Assembly: GCA_963169055.1 (NCBI GenBank)
Contig: CAUJFU010000073.1
Span: 1 to 15,236, forward strand
Reading direction: 5' to 3'
DNA length: 15,236 nucleotides
Source: Myxococcota bacterium
GTDB taxonomy: Bacteria; Myxococcota_C; UBA6777
The stretch's first letter is position 1. The number at the start of each line of letters is the position of its first letter. The notes under the pieces were generated by a model, which was given only the letters and a program-made list of their open reading frames with translations, had not been told where the DNA came from and did not search any database. Both the position numbers and the translations under genes were made by a program. Shown here one piece after another: positions 5,989 through 13,866 of the stretch.

Positions 5989-6918
5989 TTAGCGTTGCAG
6001 TGAAGCATCTTGCAAGATCATCTCACACAGATCCTCGAAAGACATTCCACGTTGTGCGGCCATCTTGGGGGTCAAACTGGTCGCGGTCATCCCGGGCAAA
6101 GTGTTGACTTCGAGCAACCAAAACTGCTCTTGCTTGTCCAGCATCAGATCCACGCGAGTCACGCCGCGACATCCGAGGGCTTTGTGCGCCCCAAGCGAAA
6201 GGCGTTGCGCTTCTGCAAGCAAACTCTCCGAGATCGGCGCAGGGCAAAGATATTGGGTGTCTTTGCGTTGATACTTGGCTTGGTAGTCATAAAAGCCCTC
6301 TGCTGGGACGATTTGGAGCGGCATCGCCGCCTCTTCGTCCAAGATCGCCACCGTGATCTCGGCTCCTTCGATAAAAGCTTCCACCAACAACTCTGTCTCG
6401 GGTGAAAAATCTTGGGCTGCCTTTTGAAGCGCCGCATCATCGAGGCAGATCGAGATCCCCACGCTCGACCCTTCGCAAGGCGGCTTGACCACAGCACCCT
6501 GCGCACAAGACAACCCCAACAGCGTTTGATCGCGCAAGGCTCCCGCCGTCGTCTCGTGGTACATCGGCGTCGGCAAACCTGCTGCAAGAAAAAGCTTTTT
6601 GCTCAGCGTCTTGTGCATCGCGATTGCCGAAGCCTGCACTCCCGAACCCGTGTACGGGATCCCCATCAATTCCAACATACCTTGGACACAACCGTCTTCG
6701 CCGTATTTTCCGTGCAATACGATCACAGCCACTTCGATCCCATGCTCTCGAAGTGCAAACGGAAGATCACGGCCCACGTCGATCCGTTGGACTCGGTAGC
6801 CTCGACGCTCCAGCGCACTCGCCACCGCTTCACCCGACCTCAGCGAGACCTCACGCTCCGAAGAAAGCCCGCCATACAACACACCCACGCACTTGGTTTT
6901 CCAGTCTTGTGTTTTCAC
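5989..6918 (-). CDS. ddl: D-alanine--D-alanine ligase
   Basis: Cytoplasmic ATP-grasp enzyme that makes the D-Ala-D-Ala dipeptide for peptidoglycan. The family motifs are all visible in order: YGGLSSEREVSLRSG near the N-terminus, HGKYGEDGCVQG, PYTGSGV, KPPCEGSSVGI, PAEGFYDYQAKY, TRVDLMLD and LLEVNTLPGMT. I chose the GTG at 6918 (309 residues, normal for Ddl). It begins VKTQDWKTKCVGVLYGG and has AGGGG about eight bases upstream. The longer reading from ATG 6987 would add 23 residues with no family match. In many bacteria this gene sits between murB and ftsQ. Here the gene upstream is a divergent peroxiredoxin. Confidence 0.95.
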   Translation of the reverse strand: MKTQDWKTKCVGVLYGGLSSEREVSLRSGEAVASALERRGYRVQRIDVGRDLPFALREHGIEVAVIVLHGKYGEDGCVQGMLELMGIPYTGSGVQASAIAMHKTLSKKLFLAAGLPTPMYHETTAGALRDQTLLGLSCAQGAVVKPPCEGSSVGISICLDDAALQKAAQDFSPETELLVEAFIEGAEITVAILDEEAAMPLQIVPAEGFYDYQAKYQRKDTQYLCPAPISESLLAEAQRLSLGAHKALGCRGVTRVDLMLDKQEQFWLLEVNTLPGMTATSLTPKMAAQRGMSFEDLCEMILQDASLQR

Positions 6919-7346
6919 CCAAAAGCCCCTATAAAACAGGCGGATTCCGCCCTTTGTTGGAAAATCGATGCCCTCAGACCAACACACACAACCTCAAACA
7001 GGCCAACGCACAACCCATCTACGAAACGGCGAAAACGCTGTTTTTGCGGAGTATCGGTCGGTTGCACCGACGGTGGGGGCTTGCTCTACGCACAGAGCAG
7101 GCTCGTTTCACCTTTGCCCCAAAGATACTGTGCCAGTCGAACCCGACGCAAAAAAAATGCGAAAAAAAGGTGAATCCTCGCCCTCCAACCCGTCATCCTC
7201 TCGCCATCGCGCAACCAGCGGCCCCATGTGGGGCGAATGTCGCTGTGTCGAAGATCAACGCACCTGCAAATGCGTCTTGCAGATCGCACACAGCCGCCCT
7301 ATAACTGCGTTCCAAGCCACACCACCCCACAAGATCGGAGTTTCGG
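6919..7346. other. Divergent intergenic region between ddl and the peroxiredoxin gene
   Basis: 428 bases with no supported gene. It contains two A-tracts (7150-7157 and 7162-7168) 12 bases apart, close to one helical turn, which could bend DNA, and a good promoter candidate at 7277-7305. Several short frames cross the region, but none has a ribosome-binding site, family resemblance or the local codon pattern. The ddl promoter should lie here, but I see no clear match. Confidence 0.55.
7277..7305 (+). promoter_or_regulatory. Candidate sigma70-type promoter of the bcp operon
   Basis: TTGCAG (7277-7282), a 17-base spacer, then TATAAC (7300-7305), which matches five of six -10 positions. Transcription would start near 7311-7313, giving a leader of about 35 bases before ATG 7347. 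Both the spacing and its place directly before the first gene of the run support it. Confidence 0.5.
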
Positions 7347-7817
7347 ATGAAAACAAAAGGCGATACACTTTCAGAGCTTTCCTTCAAAACATCCAGCGGA
7401 CAAACCCATACACTCGACGATCTGCGCGCTCACAGCGCAGTGATCTTCTTTTTTTACCCGGGAGACTTCACGCCCGGATGCACCAAAGAAGTCTGTAGTT
7501 TCCGCGATGCCTTTGGCGATCTCACCCAAGAAGGCGCTGCGTTGTTTGGCATCAGCCTTGATAGCGACGAAAAACACGAACGCTTCCGAGAACAATACAA
7601 CCTCCCCTTCCCTTTGATCGCAGATACCGACAAATCCTTGAGTCGGGAATTTGGCGTGCTGCGCTTGGGCGGGCTACTCAAGATCCGCCGCGCAACCTTT
7701 GTTGTGGACCCCAAGAAAAAGCAGATCATCGAAGCCTTTTCCAACGAATTCAACATGAATATCCACGCAGAACGCGCTCTCGAAACCCTCAAAACCCTCA
7801 AAGGTTCGCAAGGATGA
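7347..7817 (+). CDS. bcp: Thiol peroxidase of the BCP/PrxQ type
   Basis: Cytoplasmic peroxiredoxin that reduces hydrogen peroxide and organic hydroperoxides with thiol reductant. The 156-residue protein carries the active-site motif PGDFTPGCTKEVC: peroxidatic Cys45 and, five residues later, resolving Cys50, the spacing typical of PrxQ. The conserved Arg of the active site is likely in IRRATFVVDP (about 114-115). Length is usual for the family. GGAG (7337-7340) is six bases before ATG 7347. Its stop overlaps the ATG of the next gene by four bases (ATGA), so the two are translationally coupled. It is the first gene of the plus-strand run. Confidence 0.94.
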   Translation: MKTKGDTLSELSFKTSSGQTHTLDDLRAHSAVIFFFYPGDFTPGCTKEVCSFRDAFGDLTQEGAALFGISLDSDEKHERFREQYNLPFPLIADTDKSLSREFGVLRLGGLLKIRRATFVVDPKKKQIIEAFSNEFNMNIHAERALETLKTLKGSQG

Positions 7818-8608
7818 AACAATACGGATTTACACTCGAAGGAAAGCACGCCCTTGTTTGCGGCGGAAGTGCTGGGATCGGTGAAGCCTCTGCCCGTGTC
7901 ATGGCTTCGATGGGCGCAAAGATCACCGTCCTCGCACGCCGAAAAGACCGTCTCACCGACCTCTTGCCGATCTTAGAACAACAAGGCTCCGCACGCGCAC
8001 TCGCTCTTGTTGCTGATCTCGATGATCGCGAGACCTTGGCCCGTACCCTCTCCGCACACCTCGATCAACACGGCCCGATCCACATCTGGATCAACAACAC
8101 GGGCGGCCCCGCCCCCGGTCGCCTTGTCGACGCCACCGAAGAAGACTTCCTCAAGGCCATTGGTCGCCACTTGCTCGCCTCCCAACGCATCCTCGGCTTA
8201 TTATTGCCCGGGATGCAGGCCGAGCAATACGGACGGATCATCAACGTCCTCTCCACTTCGGTTCGCCAACCCATCCCCAACCTCGGCGTCAGCAACACCA
8301 TTCGCGGAGCGATGGCCTCTTGGGCCAAAACCCTCGCCCTTGAACTCCCCCCCGAGATCACCATCAACAGCATCCTTCCCGGCTTTACGATGACCGAACG
8401 CCTTGTCTCTCTCGCCCAATCACGCGCCGCTGCCGCAGGAGTCGACATCGCCACCATCGAAGACGAATGGATCAAAAGCATCCCCGAAGGCCGCCTCGGT
8501 CGTGCCGAAGAACTCGGCGCTGCCATCGCCTTTCTTGCGTCCCCTGCTGCTTCTTATATCCGTGGCGTCTGTTTGCCCGTCGATGGGGGCCGAACCTCTT
8601 GTATCTAG
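7814..8608 (+). CDS. Short-chain dehydrogenase/reductase, FabG-like, with altered catalytic Tyr and Lys
   Basis: A 264-residue Rossmann-fold SDR. The cofactor motif is GGSAGIG (17-23), the structural NNAG motif reads NNTG (94-97), and the C-terminal region has the usual PG at the end of strand 6 and the VDGG near the end. The catalytic Ser is S147. Counting the normal spacing, the Tyr and Lys of YxxxK are S160 and R164 (SNTIR). A known branch annotated as 3-oxoacyl-ACP reductase has this SN..R pattern, as far as I recall, so it is not necessarily a damaged gene. The substrate is unknown, and classical proton-relay chemistry may be changed or absent. It overlaps bcp by four bases and mnmE by about ten. 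Confidence 0.88.
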   Translation: MKQYGFTLEGKHALVCGGSAGIGEASARVMASMGAKITVLARRKDRLTDLLPILEQQGSARALALVADLDDRETLARTLSAHLDQHGPIHIWINNTGGPAPGRLVDATEEDFLKAIGRHLLASQRILGLLLPGMQAEQYGRIINVLSTSVRQPIPNLGVSNTIRGAMASWAKTLALELPPEITINSILPGFTMTERLVSLAQSRAAAAGVDIATIEDEWIKSIPEGRLGRAEELGAAIAFLASPAASYIRGVCLPVDGGRTSCI

Positions 8609-10197
8609 AACAACAGACCTCACCCAACGACACGATCGCCGCCATCGCCACCGCTCTCGGAGAAGGCGGCATCGGCATCTTGCGCATCAGCGGCCCACAA
8701 GCCCGAAGCATCGCCCAAACCGTCTTTCGATGCACAACCGACCTCGCTGCATGGGAACCTCATCGTATGTATCTCGGCCAATGCTGCGATACTTCGGGCG
8801 CGATCTTGGACGAAGGTTTGGGCGTGTGGATGCCGAAAGGGCGGTCTTATACGGGCGACGACGTGATCGAGCTTCACATGCACGGCGGGCGACTCAACCT
8901 CTTACAGATCTTGCGCGTCATCCTCGATCTCGGCGCACGTCCCGCACAACCGGGCGAATTCACACGCCGCGCTTTTCTCAATGGTCGCATCGATCTCACC
9001 CGCGCAGAGGCCATTATCGATCTGATCGCCGCCAAAAATGAACAAGCCCTGCACGTCGCACGCCGTCACCTCCAAGGCCATCTCCAACAACACCTCGATC
9101 AACTTGCCGAACGTTCCCTGACTCTCGCTGTCCGCGTTGAAAGCTGGATCGACTTCCCCGAAGAATTCGATCCCGCCCTCGACGCTTCGGTTCGTCTGAT
9201 CTTCGATGAACTGGACGCTTTCACCCAAGACGTCCGAAAACTCGCCGACTCCTACGCCCAAGGCAAACAACTCCAACAAGGCTGGTCCCTTCTGCTTCTT
9301 GGACGCCCCAATGCCGGAAAATCTAGCCTCTTCAATTGCCTTCATGGCGACGAGCGCGCCATCGTCACCCCTCTCCCCGGCACAACCCGCGATCTCCTTG
9401 AAGCTCAAATCGCCTTGGGTGGCCTACAGATCCGCCTGATCGACTCCGCTGGCTTGCGCCAACGCCCCAAACCAAACCACATCCCGTCCTCCCCACACAC
9501 GTCTTCCCCACAACCTACAACCTCCGCGCATACGCCTTTCCCACAACCTACAACCTCCGCACATACGCCTTCCCCACAGCCTACAACCTCCGCATACAAC
9601 CCCGCTCCTCACACAGCTTCCGATCTGCGTAATACCACCCCTTCGATCACCCATACCCAAGAAAGCACTTATACGCACGAGGATATCGAGCAGATCGGGG
9701 TGGATCGCGCCCTTCGCGCTGCACAACAAGCCCATTTGTTGCTCGCTGTCCTCGATCGATCTCGGCCTTTTGGAGAAGAAGATCGCCAAGTCGCCGAAGC
9801 CTGTGCAGGCCGTCCCACCGTTCTTTTACTCAACAAGTGTGATCTCCCTTCTTCGCTCTCCGAACAAGACCTTGCTCTCTTTTCGCCCCTTGCGCGTTTT
9901 TCCGTAAGTTGCCAAAACGGGGAGGGATTGGATTCGTTGCGTCAATGGTTGCACCACCACATGGAAGAGACCGCACCCGCGCATGAACTCGTCATCACCA
10001 ACGAACGCCAACACCGCGCCCTACAAACGGCCCTTCATGCGCTCCTCCAAGCCCGCGAAAAAGGCGCTTCGCTCGGACCCGAATTTCTCGCAGAAGACCT
10101 TCGCACCGCACGAAAAGCCCTCGTCGAGATCACGGGCGAGCTTTCCTCCGAAGCGATCTTGGACGCGATCTTCTCACGCTTTTGTATCGGAAAGTAA
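8599..10197 (+). CDS. mnmE: tRNA modification GTPase MnmE (TrmE) with repeat insert in the G domain
   Basis: With MnmG, MnmE makes the cmnm5/nm5 modification at U34 of certain tRNAs in the cytoplasm. Visible are the N-terminal tetrahydrofolate-binding domain (DTIAAIATALGEGGIGILR onward; FTRRAFLNGRIDLTRAEA), then the G domain with G1 GRPNAGKSS (235-243), G2 TTRD (262-265), G3 DSAG (282-285), G4 NKCD (412-415), and the terminal CIGK with the catalytic Cys. Length is 532 residues against about 450-460 usually. The excess is a Pro/Thr/Ser-rich insert at about residues 290-358, right after DSAGLR, i.e. in switch II. No ATG lies near the family start. I chose TTG 8599, which overlaps the SDR stop by ten bases and has GGGGGC upstream; the exact start is uncertain. 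Confidence 0.93.
   Translation: MYLEQQTSPNDTIAAIATALGEGGIGILRISGPQARSIAQTVFRCTTDLAAWEPHRMYLGQCCDTSGAILDEGLGVWMPKGRSYTGDDVIELHMHGGRLNLLQILRVILDLGARPAQPGEFTRRAFLNGRIDLTRAEAIIDLIAAKNEQALHVARRHLQGHLQQHLDQLAERSLTLAVRVESWIDFPEEFDPALDASVRLIFDELDAFTQDVRKLADSYAQGKQLQQGWSLLLLGRPNAGKSSLFNCLHGDERAIVTPLPGTTRDLLEAQIALGGLQIRLIDSAGLRQRPKPNHIPSSPHTSSPQPTTSAHTPFPQPTTSAHTPSPQPTTSAYNPAPHTASDLRNTTPSITHTQESTYTHEDIEQIGVDRALRAAQQAHLLLAVLDRSRPFGEEDRQVAEACAGRPTVLLLNKCDLPSSLSEQDLALFSPLARFSVSCQNGEGLDSLRQWLHHHMEETAPAHELVITNERQHRALQTALHALLQAREKGASLGPEFLAEDLRTARKALVEITGELSSEAILDAIFSRFCIGK
9505..9603 (+). repeat. 33-bp tandem repeat inside mnmE
   Basis: Three units (9505-9537, 9538-9570, 9571-9603), each encoding an 11-residue variant of SPQPTTSAHTP. 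The period is exactly 33, so the reading frame is kept. A 13-base lead-in AAACCAAACCACA (9469-9481) is identical to that before the minisatellite at 389-448. The whole low-complexity insert spans about 9466-9672. Confidence 0.93.
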
Positions 10198-10247
10198 ACG
10201 CTTCAAAACCAACCCCCTACACACAACCTCCATGGACGAGGAAGGCG

Positions 10248-11297
10248 ATGCAACGAATCAAAATCATCGGATGTTTGGCGATCACGCTCTGGCTTGGCCT
10301 GTGGAAAGCGCCTCACCTCCACGCAGAATCCGCCCAAAAAGGCTTCCGCTTCCCACCCTTCAAAGTCAAGTATATCCAAGCCGCCCCCAAAGCCAAACCG
10401 CACCTCAAAGACTTCAATTTCACCGATGTCATCGGCAAAATACCGATCGTGATGATCTACTTCTTGCCCGGACACAAAGGCTCCGAAACAGAGCTACAAG
10501 CCGCTCACGTCGCCTCCAATCTCCCGATGTTCAAAGACAAGATCCGTTTCTTTGCCATCACCAAAGTCAATAGCCAAAAAGAAGTCAAACAAGCCTTCGC
10601 CCGCCTTCAACAACTCAAGATCACTCTCCCCGTGTTGATCGATGACAGCCGAGGCTTGCTCGCCTACGTCACCCTTACGCGCCACGTCCCGTCTTACTCG
10701 ATCGTCACCACCAAAGGCTACCTCCGCCTCTCCAACGCTTCCTCACTCACCGAAACAGTGCGACCCTACACCACCCTCTTCCAACTCCTCCAACAAGTCG
10801 CTGCAAACGTCGAGATCCCCTATACACGGGCCCCGGGCGCTTCCCCTAACCCGCTCGACCTCATCGGCAAAAAAGCTCCAAACTATCAATCCCAACCCAT
10901 CCTCCCCAACACCACACCCTCACCCACCCTCTCTCCTCCCAAACTCCCCACCCTCTTGGTCTTTTGGTCCGTCGGATGCCCACACTGCCGCACCACCCTC
11001 CCACCGCTCGATCAGTACGCTCAAAAAAATCAACACCGCTTTCGCTTGATCACCTACGTCCAAGCCGACGATGATCTGCGCAAGGATATGCTCAAAACCT
11101 TCCACGCCAAACACAAATTACAATGCCCGATCTTGGCCGATCCCAAGGGGGAGATCTCCGCTCGCTATCAGATCCTCACCGTCCCCACCTTTGTCTTGAT
11201 CGGCCCCGATGGCCTCGTCCGCGCCATGCACTCTGGCGGCGGTAAAAAGATCGGCGAATCCATCGAACGTATGCTTCAACAACCACCCAAACCCTAG
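10248..11297 (+). CDS. Exported protein with two thioredoxin-like domains, second one TlpA-like
   Basis: A 349-residue protein. I start it at ATG 10248 because GAGGAAGG (10238-10245) precedes it and because it then begins with a clean signal peptide (QRIKIIGCLAITLWLGLW, cleavage probably after HLHAES or nearby). The first domain (about 45-190) has a thioredoxin/AhpC-like pattern (IVMIYFLPGHKGSETEL ... ITLPVLIDD) but no cysteine at the active-site position. The second (about 205-345) is TlpA/ResA-like with FWSVGCPHC (C244, C247) and the cis-Pro loop TVPTF. It is a likely periplasmic thiol-disulfide oxidoreductase of unknown partner. It lies 50 bases after mnmE and 14 before the next exported protein. 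Confidence 0.85.
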   Translation: MQRIKIIGCLAITLWLGLWKAPHLHAESAQKGFRFPPFKVKYIQAAPKAKPHLKDFNFTDVIGKIPIVMIYFLPGHKGSETELQAAHVASNLPMFKDKIRFFAITKVNSQKEVKQAFARLQQLKITLPVLIDDSRGLLAYVTLTRHVPSYSIVTTKGYLRLSNASSLTETVRPYTTLFQLLQQVAANVEIPYTRAPGASPNPLDLIGKKAPNYQSQPILPNTTPSPTLSPPKLPTLLVFWSVGCPHCRTTLPPLDQYAQKNQHRFRLITYVQADDDLRKDMLKTFHAKHKLQCPILADPKGEISARYQILTVPTFVLIGPDGLVRAMHSGGGKKIGESIERMLQQPPKP

Positions 11298-11311
11298 GAG
11301 CCTGATCCTCC

Positions 11312-13036
11312 ATGAGACGAACCTTTTTCCCTGTTGCCGCGATCTTCGCCTTGTATTGGGCTGTTGCGCTCTCTCCTGCCCAAGCCGCCCCCGTTTCCCC
11401 TGCCTTGCGCGAATTGCTCTTGCACATCCCCGCCAACGTCGAAGTCGTCGCGTGGGTTCCTGTCCTTGGGCGCCTACCCAATCAACTCGGGCGGCTATTG
11501 ACAAAACTCGAAAGCAAAAACCCAATGGGTGCGCAAGTTCGCGCCTATCTCGAACAACTCAAATCACAACACCAGATCGACGTATTGAGTGCTGAAAGCC
11601 TCGAAAAACTCGGATTTGTTCGCAACGGCGCAGGTGTGATGACGTTGCTCGATATCCAAGGCACAGAATGGGTTGTCGTCGCAGGAACCGCTCAAAACGA
11701 AGCGGGCTTCGAAGAAGCTGTCGCACGCCTTGGCAAATTCGCTGTCGGCCCCCTTCGACGCGAAGAATCGACCGTCGCAGGCTCCAAAGTCATCACCTTG
11801 TATCCTCCCGCCAGTGCGGCAGATGCAGGCCCGCTCAACCCACAAGATGCCTTGGCAAGCTACACCGTCCTCGGACGTCGCGTCTTGCTCGTTAGCCGCT
11901 CCAAAAAAGTCACTGCCCAACTCCCTCCCTCCACCGCCCACTTCGACGGAAAAACCATCCTCCAACGCCTGATCCAACTCCCCGCCTCTTCCTCAATGGC
12001 CAACAATCCCGCTTTCCTCGCAGGTGTTCGCCGCCTCAAAGGAGCCGAAACTGCCGCCATCTTGGTGCAAAATAAACGCAACCTCGCAGGCCCCCAAACC
12101 GGCCTCCCACTCCTTCAACGCGGGAACTTTGATTGGGTGATCGCAGGTCTCCACATCGAAAACAACGGACTGCGCGCCGTTATGTACGCAGACGCTCCCA
12201 AAGATCAAGATATCCTGCGCCTTCGCAACTTCTTCGGTCGCACCGCTGGAACCCCCGCAAACCTCGCCAAGATGCTCCACAAAAACGCCATCGCCGCCCT
12301 CCGCATCTCTGTCAACCTGCGCAATCTTTTCCAAACCTCCATCGCAGAGGCCCGTCGCGCTGCACAACGCGGCACAGGACAAGATCCCGCTGCCGAACTC
12401 GACAGCTTCCGCCGCACTGTCGGTATGGATCTCGAAAAAGAAGTCCTCCCCATGTTTTCAGGCCACGCTGTCTTTGCCTTGCTTGGCGTCGATCCGATGA
12501 TCGTCTCCTATCTCCAACGCCGCCCCGCGATGGTCCCAAGCCTGATCGAAGCCGCCATCTTCCTCGAACTACGCAACCCGGGCGCAGCAGCCCGTCTCTT
12601 GGCCGCCCTCCCCGAGATCGCCACCAAACGAAACCTCCCTCCCATCCAACAAACCACCGGCACCAACGGAAATCCTCTCTACAAAGTCACCCCCTCCCCG
12701 GGCGCTTCGCTTTATCTCACCATCGTTGGCCGCACCCTCGTGATCGCACTTCACCGAAAAGCCCTTGCCTTCACTCTTTCCGCCGCACAAGCCTCCGCAC
12801 AACGCCTCTTTCCCTCCCAAATCCCTCCTGTCCTCCAACAAAAACGCGGCGTCGGCTTGCTCCTCAGCCTCCGCAACCTCTACTCCGCCATCAACCAACT
12901 CAATCTCCCCTTCTCCACCCGCATGGTCCTCGCTGGCTTCTTGCCCTTCCTCCAAGGTATGGAACTCTCCACCTTCCGCTTTCTCCCCGCAAAAACCGGC
13001 TTCAAACTCGATATCTCCCTCCAACTCGCCCCCTGA
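11312..13036 (+). CDS. Exported protein of unknown function, DUF3352-like
   Basis: 574 residues with a signal peptide ending at about AQA-A (residues 24-27). The mature part starts with a short 'PANVEVVAWVPVLGRL' pattern and then alternates strands and helices with repeated features such as FDWVIAGLHIENNGLRAVMYAD, IAALRISVNLRNLF, FSGHAVFALLGVD and a final FLPAKTGFKLDISLQLAP. This layout resembles the loosely defined DUF3352 group of secreted or periplasmic proteins. I see no catalytic motif, no lipobox and no internal membrane span. AGGAG (11296-11300) is 11 bases before ATG 11312, rather far. It is the last gene of the plus-strand run and is separated by 39 bases from the convergent alkyltransferase-like gene. 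Confidence 0.78.
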   Translation: MRRTFFPVAAIFALYWAVALSPAQAAPVSPALRELLLHIPANVEVVAWVPVLGRLPNQLGRLLTKLESKNPMGAQVRAYLEQLKSQHQIDVLSAESLEKLGFVRNGAGVMTLLDIQGTEWVVVAGTAQNEAGFEEAVARLGKFAVGPLRREESTVAGSKVITLYPPASAADAGPLNPQDALASYTVLGRRVLLVSRSKKVTAQLPPSTAHFDGKTILQRLIQLPASSSMANNPAFLAGVRRLKGAETAAILVQNKRNLAGPQTGLPLLQRGNFDWVIAGLHIENNGLRAVMYADAPKDQDILRLRNFFGRTAGTPANLAKMLHKNAIAALRISVNLRNLFQTSIAEARRAAQRGTGQDPAAELDSFRRTVGMDLEKEVLPMFSGHAVFALLGVDPMIVSYLQRRPAMVPSLIEAAIFLELRNPGAAARLLAALPEIATKRNLPPIQQTTGTNGNPLYKVTPSPGASLYLTIVGRTLVIALHRKALAFTLSAAQASAQRLFPSQIPPVLQQKRGVGLLLSLRNLYSAINQLNLPFSTRMVLAGFLPFLQGMELSTFRFLPAKTGFKLDISLQLAP

Positions 13037-13075
13037 GACGCATCCAACCCGACGATCGCGCAAGATGTTTTTGCC

Positions 13076-13501
13076 TCAACGCTCTGCTTTTTCCCACCGA
13101 TGCAGCGCCATCTTGACACGCCCCTCGGCATCCCACTCGATGCCTTCCCCCTCCAACAAGCGGGCTTGTTCCTCTCCCAACATCAGGCTACGGCGACGCA
13201 ACAGCAGCGTCCCATCCACCCCCACCACCCGCCACCACGGCGCATCGGCATACGGATTCGCCAACAGCTTCCCCACGACCAACCCCGAACAGGGACGCGA
13301 CAACAATTGCCCCAAGTATCCGTAGCTTGCAACCTTTCCTTCGGGAATCTCGCGCACAAGATCCAACAGTTCATCACACAAACTGCGCGGCGATTCCAAC
13401 GTTTTGCTTGACTTGCCGTTGGCTTGTGTTTTGGTCTGATTTGTCGATGGCTTCGTGGTTTTAATAGCCGAAGCAGAACGGACAGACTTAGACGATCGCA
13501 T
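13076..13501 (-). CDS. MGMT-family, alkyltransferase-like DNA-binding protein
   Basis: A 141-residue protein. Residues from LCDELLDLVREIPEGKVASYG to the end match the DNA-binding domain of O6-alkylguanine-DNA alkyltransferase, including the recognition-helix region and RW near the end. The active-site PCHR of true transferases reads PWWR, so there is no acceptor cysteine. As in alkyltransferase-like proteins, it should bind damaged bases and signal to repair rather than demethylate. The ~40 N-terminal residues are a Ser/Lys/Thr-rich, probably disordered extension. I chose ATG 13501, not the ATG four codons upstream (13513), because GGAG lies six bases before it. The dispersed element at 13523-13655 is directly upstream. 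Confidence 0.87.
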   Translation of the reverse strand: MRSSKSVRSASAIKTTKPSTNQTKTQANGKSSKTLESPRSLCDELLDLVREIPEGKVASYGYLGQLLSRPCSGLVVGKLLANPYADAPWWRVVGVDGTLLLRRRSLMLGEEQARLLEGEGIEWDAEGRVKMALHRWEKAER

Positions 13502-13522
13502 CGAACACTCCATAGAAGTTGC

Positions 13523-13655
13523 GCGGTTGACAAAAACTCCCGTGTTCGCGTCGCCTCGATCAGCAGAGATGTTGTTTTTTCAAACCAACGATCCGCAGGA
13601 CCACACAGGGTCAAGGGAGCCGCGCTCCCTTGCGGGGAGTGGGGTGGAACCCCAC
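13523..13655 (+). repeat. Dispersed two-hairpin element, copy B
   Basis: Begins GCGGTTGACAAAAA then CTCCCGTGTTCGCG, and ends with hairpins CAAGGGAG-CCGCG-CTCCCTTG (about 13612-13632) and GTGGGG-TGGAA-CCCCAC (13639-13655). Length and spacing match copy A (3417-3548) almost base for base; the middle is only roughly half identical. It lies in the 5' region of the minus-strand alkyltransferase-like gene, so its left part could be the leader or promoter of that gene. Confidence 0.8.
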
Positions 13656-13866
13656 CAAACTCTCCAATCGCACAAATCCTGATTTCAGACGTACCAAACA
13701 CCCGAACCACGGTGCATTGCATCACGCATCCTTGCTTTTCTTGAGCAAAGCAAGCTATATCCGAAACATCGGCTTTTACAAAAGCGTTTGTGCGCGATGG
13801 TTCACGTTTGAGTATGCCCATCTTGGGCCGATGCACAAGGCCAATCCACCCGCAGGAGCAATCAAA
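13656..13866. other. Intergenic stretch with two small palindromes
   Basis: No supported gene lies between element B and the 76-residue gene. CTTGCTTT - TCTTGAGC - AAAGCAAG (13731-13754) is a perfect 8-bp stem. GCTTTT-AC-AAAAGC (13772-13785) is a perfect 14-base palindrome that could be an operator or a weak hairpin. The plus frame of the next gene is open upstream through here, but its sequence shows no family resemblance and the ribosome-binding site points to the later start. Confidence 0.45.

Noticed and set aside
6968-7498. Plus-strand frame upstream of and overlapping bcp
   Set aside because: Overlaps bcp in another frame, has no ribosome-binding site and covers a region with a good promoter and A-tracts.
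12133-13116. Long plus-strand frame rich in Arg, Ser and Pro overlapping the 574-residue protein
   Set aside because: Shifted-frame shadow of a C-ending-codon gene. The composition is typical of such shadows and there is no ribosome-binding site.
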